A DNA stretch of 56,423 bases from Chromera velia (lineage: Eukaryota; Sar; Chromeraceae), in the NCBI GenBank assembly GCA_018398765.1, contig JAHBMJ010005794.1, forward strand, positions 9,017 through 65,439, in the 5' to 3' direction. Numbering within the stretch: position 1 is the first letter of the stretch; each line of letters opens with the position of its first letter. The notes below the pieces were generated by a model that did no database searches, was not told the DNA's origin, and saw only the letters and a list, made by a program, of their open reading frames with translations. Position numbers and translations under genes: made by a program. Shown here piece by piece: positions 56,416-56,423 of the stretch.

Positions 56416-56423
56416 GGGGGGGG
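56353..56423 (+). repeat. (CG)n(CA)n(GA)n compound microsatellite
   Basis: CG dinucleotides, then CACACA, GAGAGA and a G run reach the window edge, inside an intron of the ammonium transporter gene. Confidence 0.9.

Overview
This is a eukaryotic nuclear window. Genes are split by many short introns with TGCAG acceptors, coding exons are GC-moderate, introns are full of (GT)n, (CT)n, (CTGT)n and (CAGT)n repeats, and there are decayed LTR and non-LTR retrotransposons. Exon phases close cleanly in four spliced genes. The style, together with many TGCATGC motifs upstream of genes, fits a chromerid alga (Chromera velia or a relative). That assignment is an inference from style, not a database match.

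Layout. (1) 1-8695, minus: a multi-C2-domain protein with an N-terminal ubiquitin-interacting motif; its 3' part lies beyond the left edge. (2) 9080-17893, plus: an 8.8-kb non-LTR retrotransposon (reverse transcriptase, zinc knuckle, C-terminal PD-(D/E)XK-like nuclease) bounded by a perfect 15-bp target-site duplication. It sits in the presumed shared promoter between the C2 gene and (3) 18154-20747, plus: an AN1 zinc-finger membrane protein whose intron holds a 323-base N gap. (4) 23450-29607, minus: a decayed Ty1/copia element with 301/307-bp LTRs, in AT-rich DNA. (5) 30972-33221, plus: a putative secreted protein with a very long (CAGT)n tract in its intron. (6) 34262-35419, minus: an intronless, membrane-anchored alpha/beta-hydrolase-like protein. 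(7) 36364-47774, plus: a 12-exon gene for a 2,487-residue helical-repeat protein that looks focadhesin/RST1-like. (8) 48951-53622, minus: an SGNH (GDSL) hydrolase. (9) 54631-56184 and on past the right edge, plus: an ammonium transporter (Amt/Rh).

The genes do not form an obvious pathway. The arrangement is nevertheless regular. Divergent gene pairs (C2/AN1, hydrolase/FOCAD-like, SGNH/Amt) are separated by GC-rich islands, most carrying TGCATGC motifs. Intervals downstream of genes (20.8-23.4, 29.6-30.4, 33.2-34.2, 47.8-48.9 kb) are very AT-rich and hold foldbacks, palindromes and the copia element.

The best candidates for something new are: the LINE insertion that splits a divergent promoter; a 161-bp near-perfect hairpin at 48025-48185; a six-copy 85-bp tandem repeat that multiplies an exon/intron junction in the FOCAD-like gene; and the high share of 5' splice sites with C at +3 (GTCAGT), which match the (CAGT)n repeats in introns.
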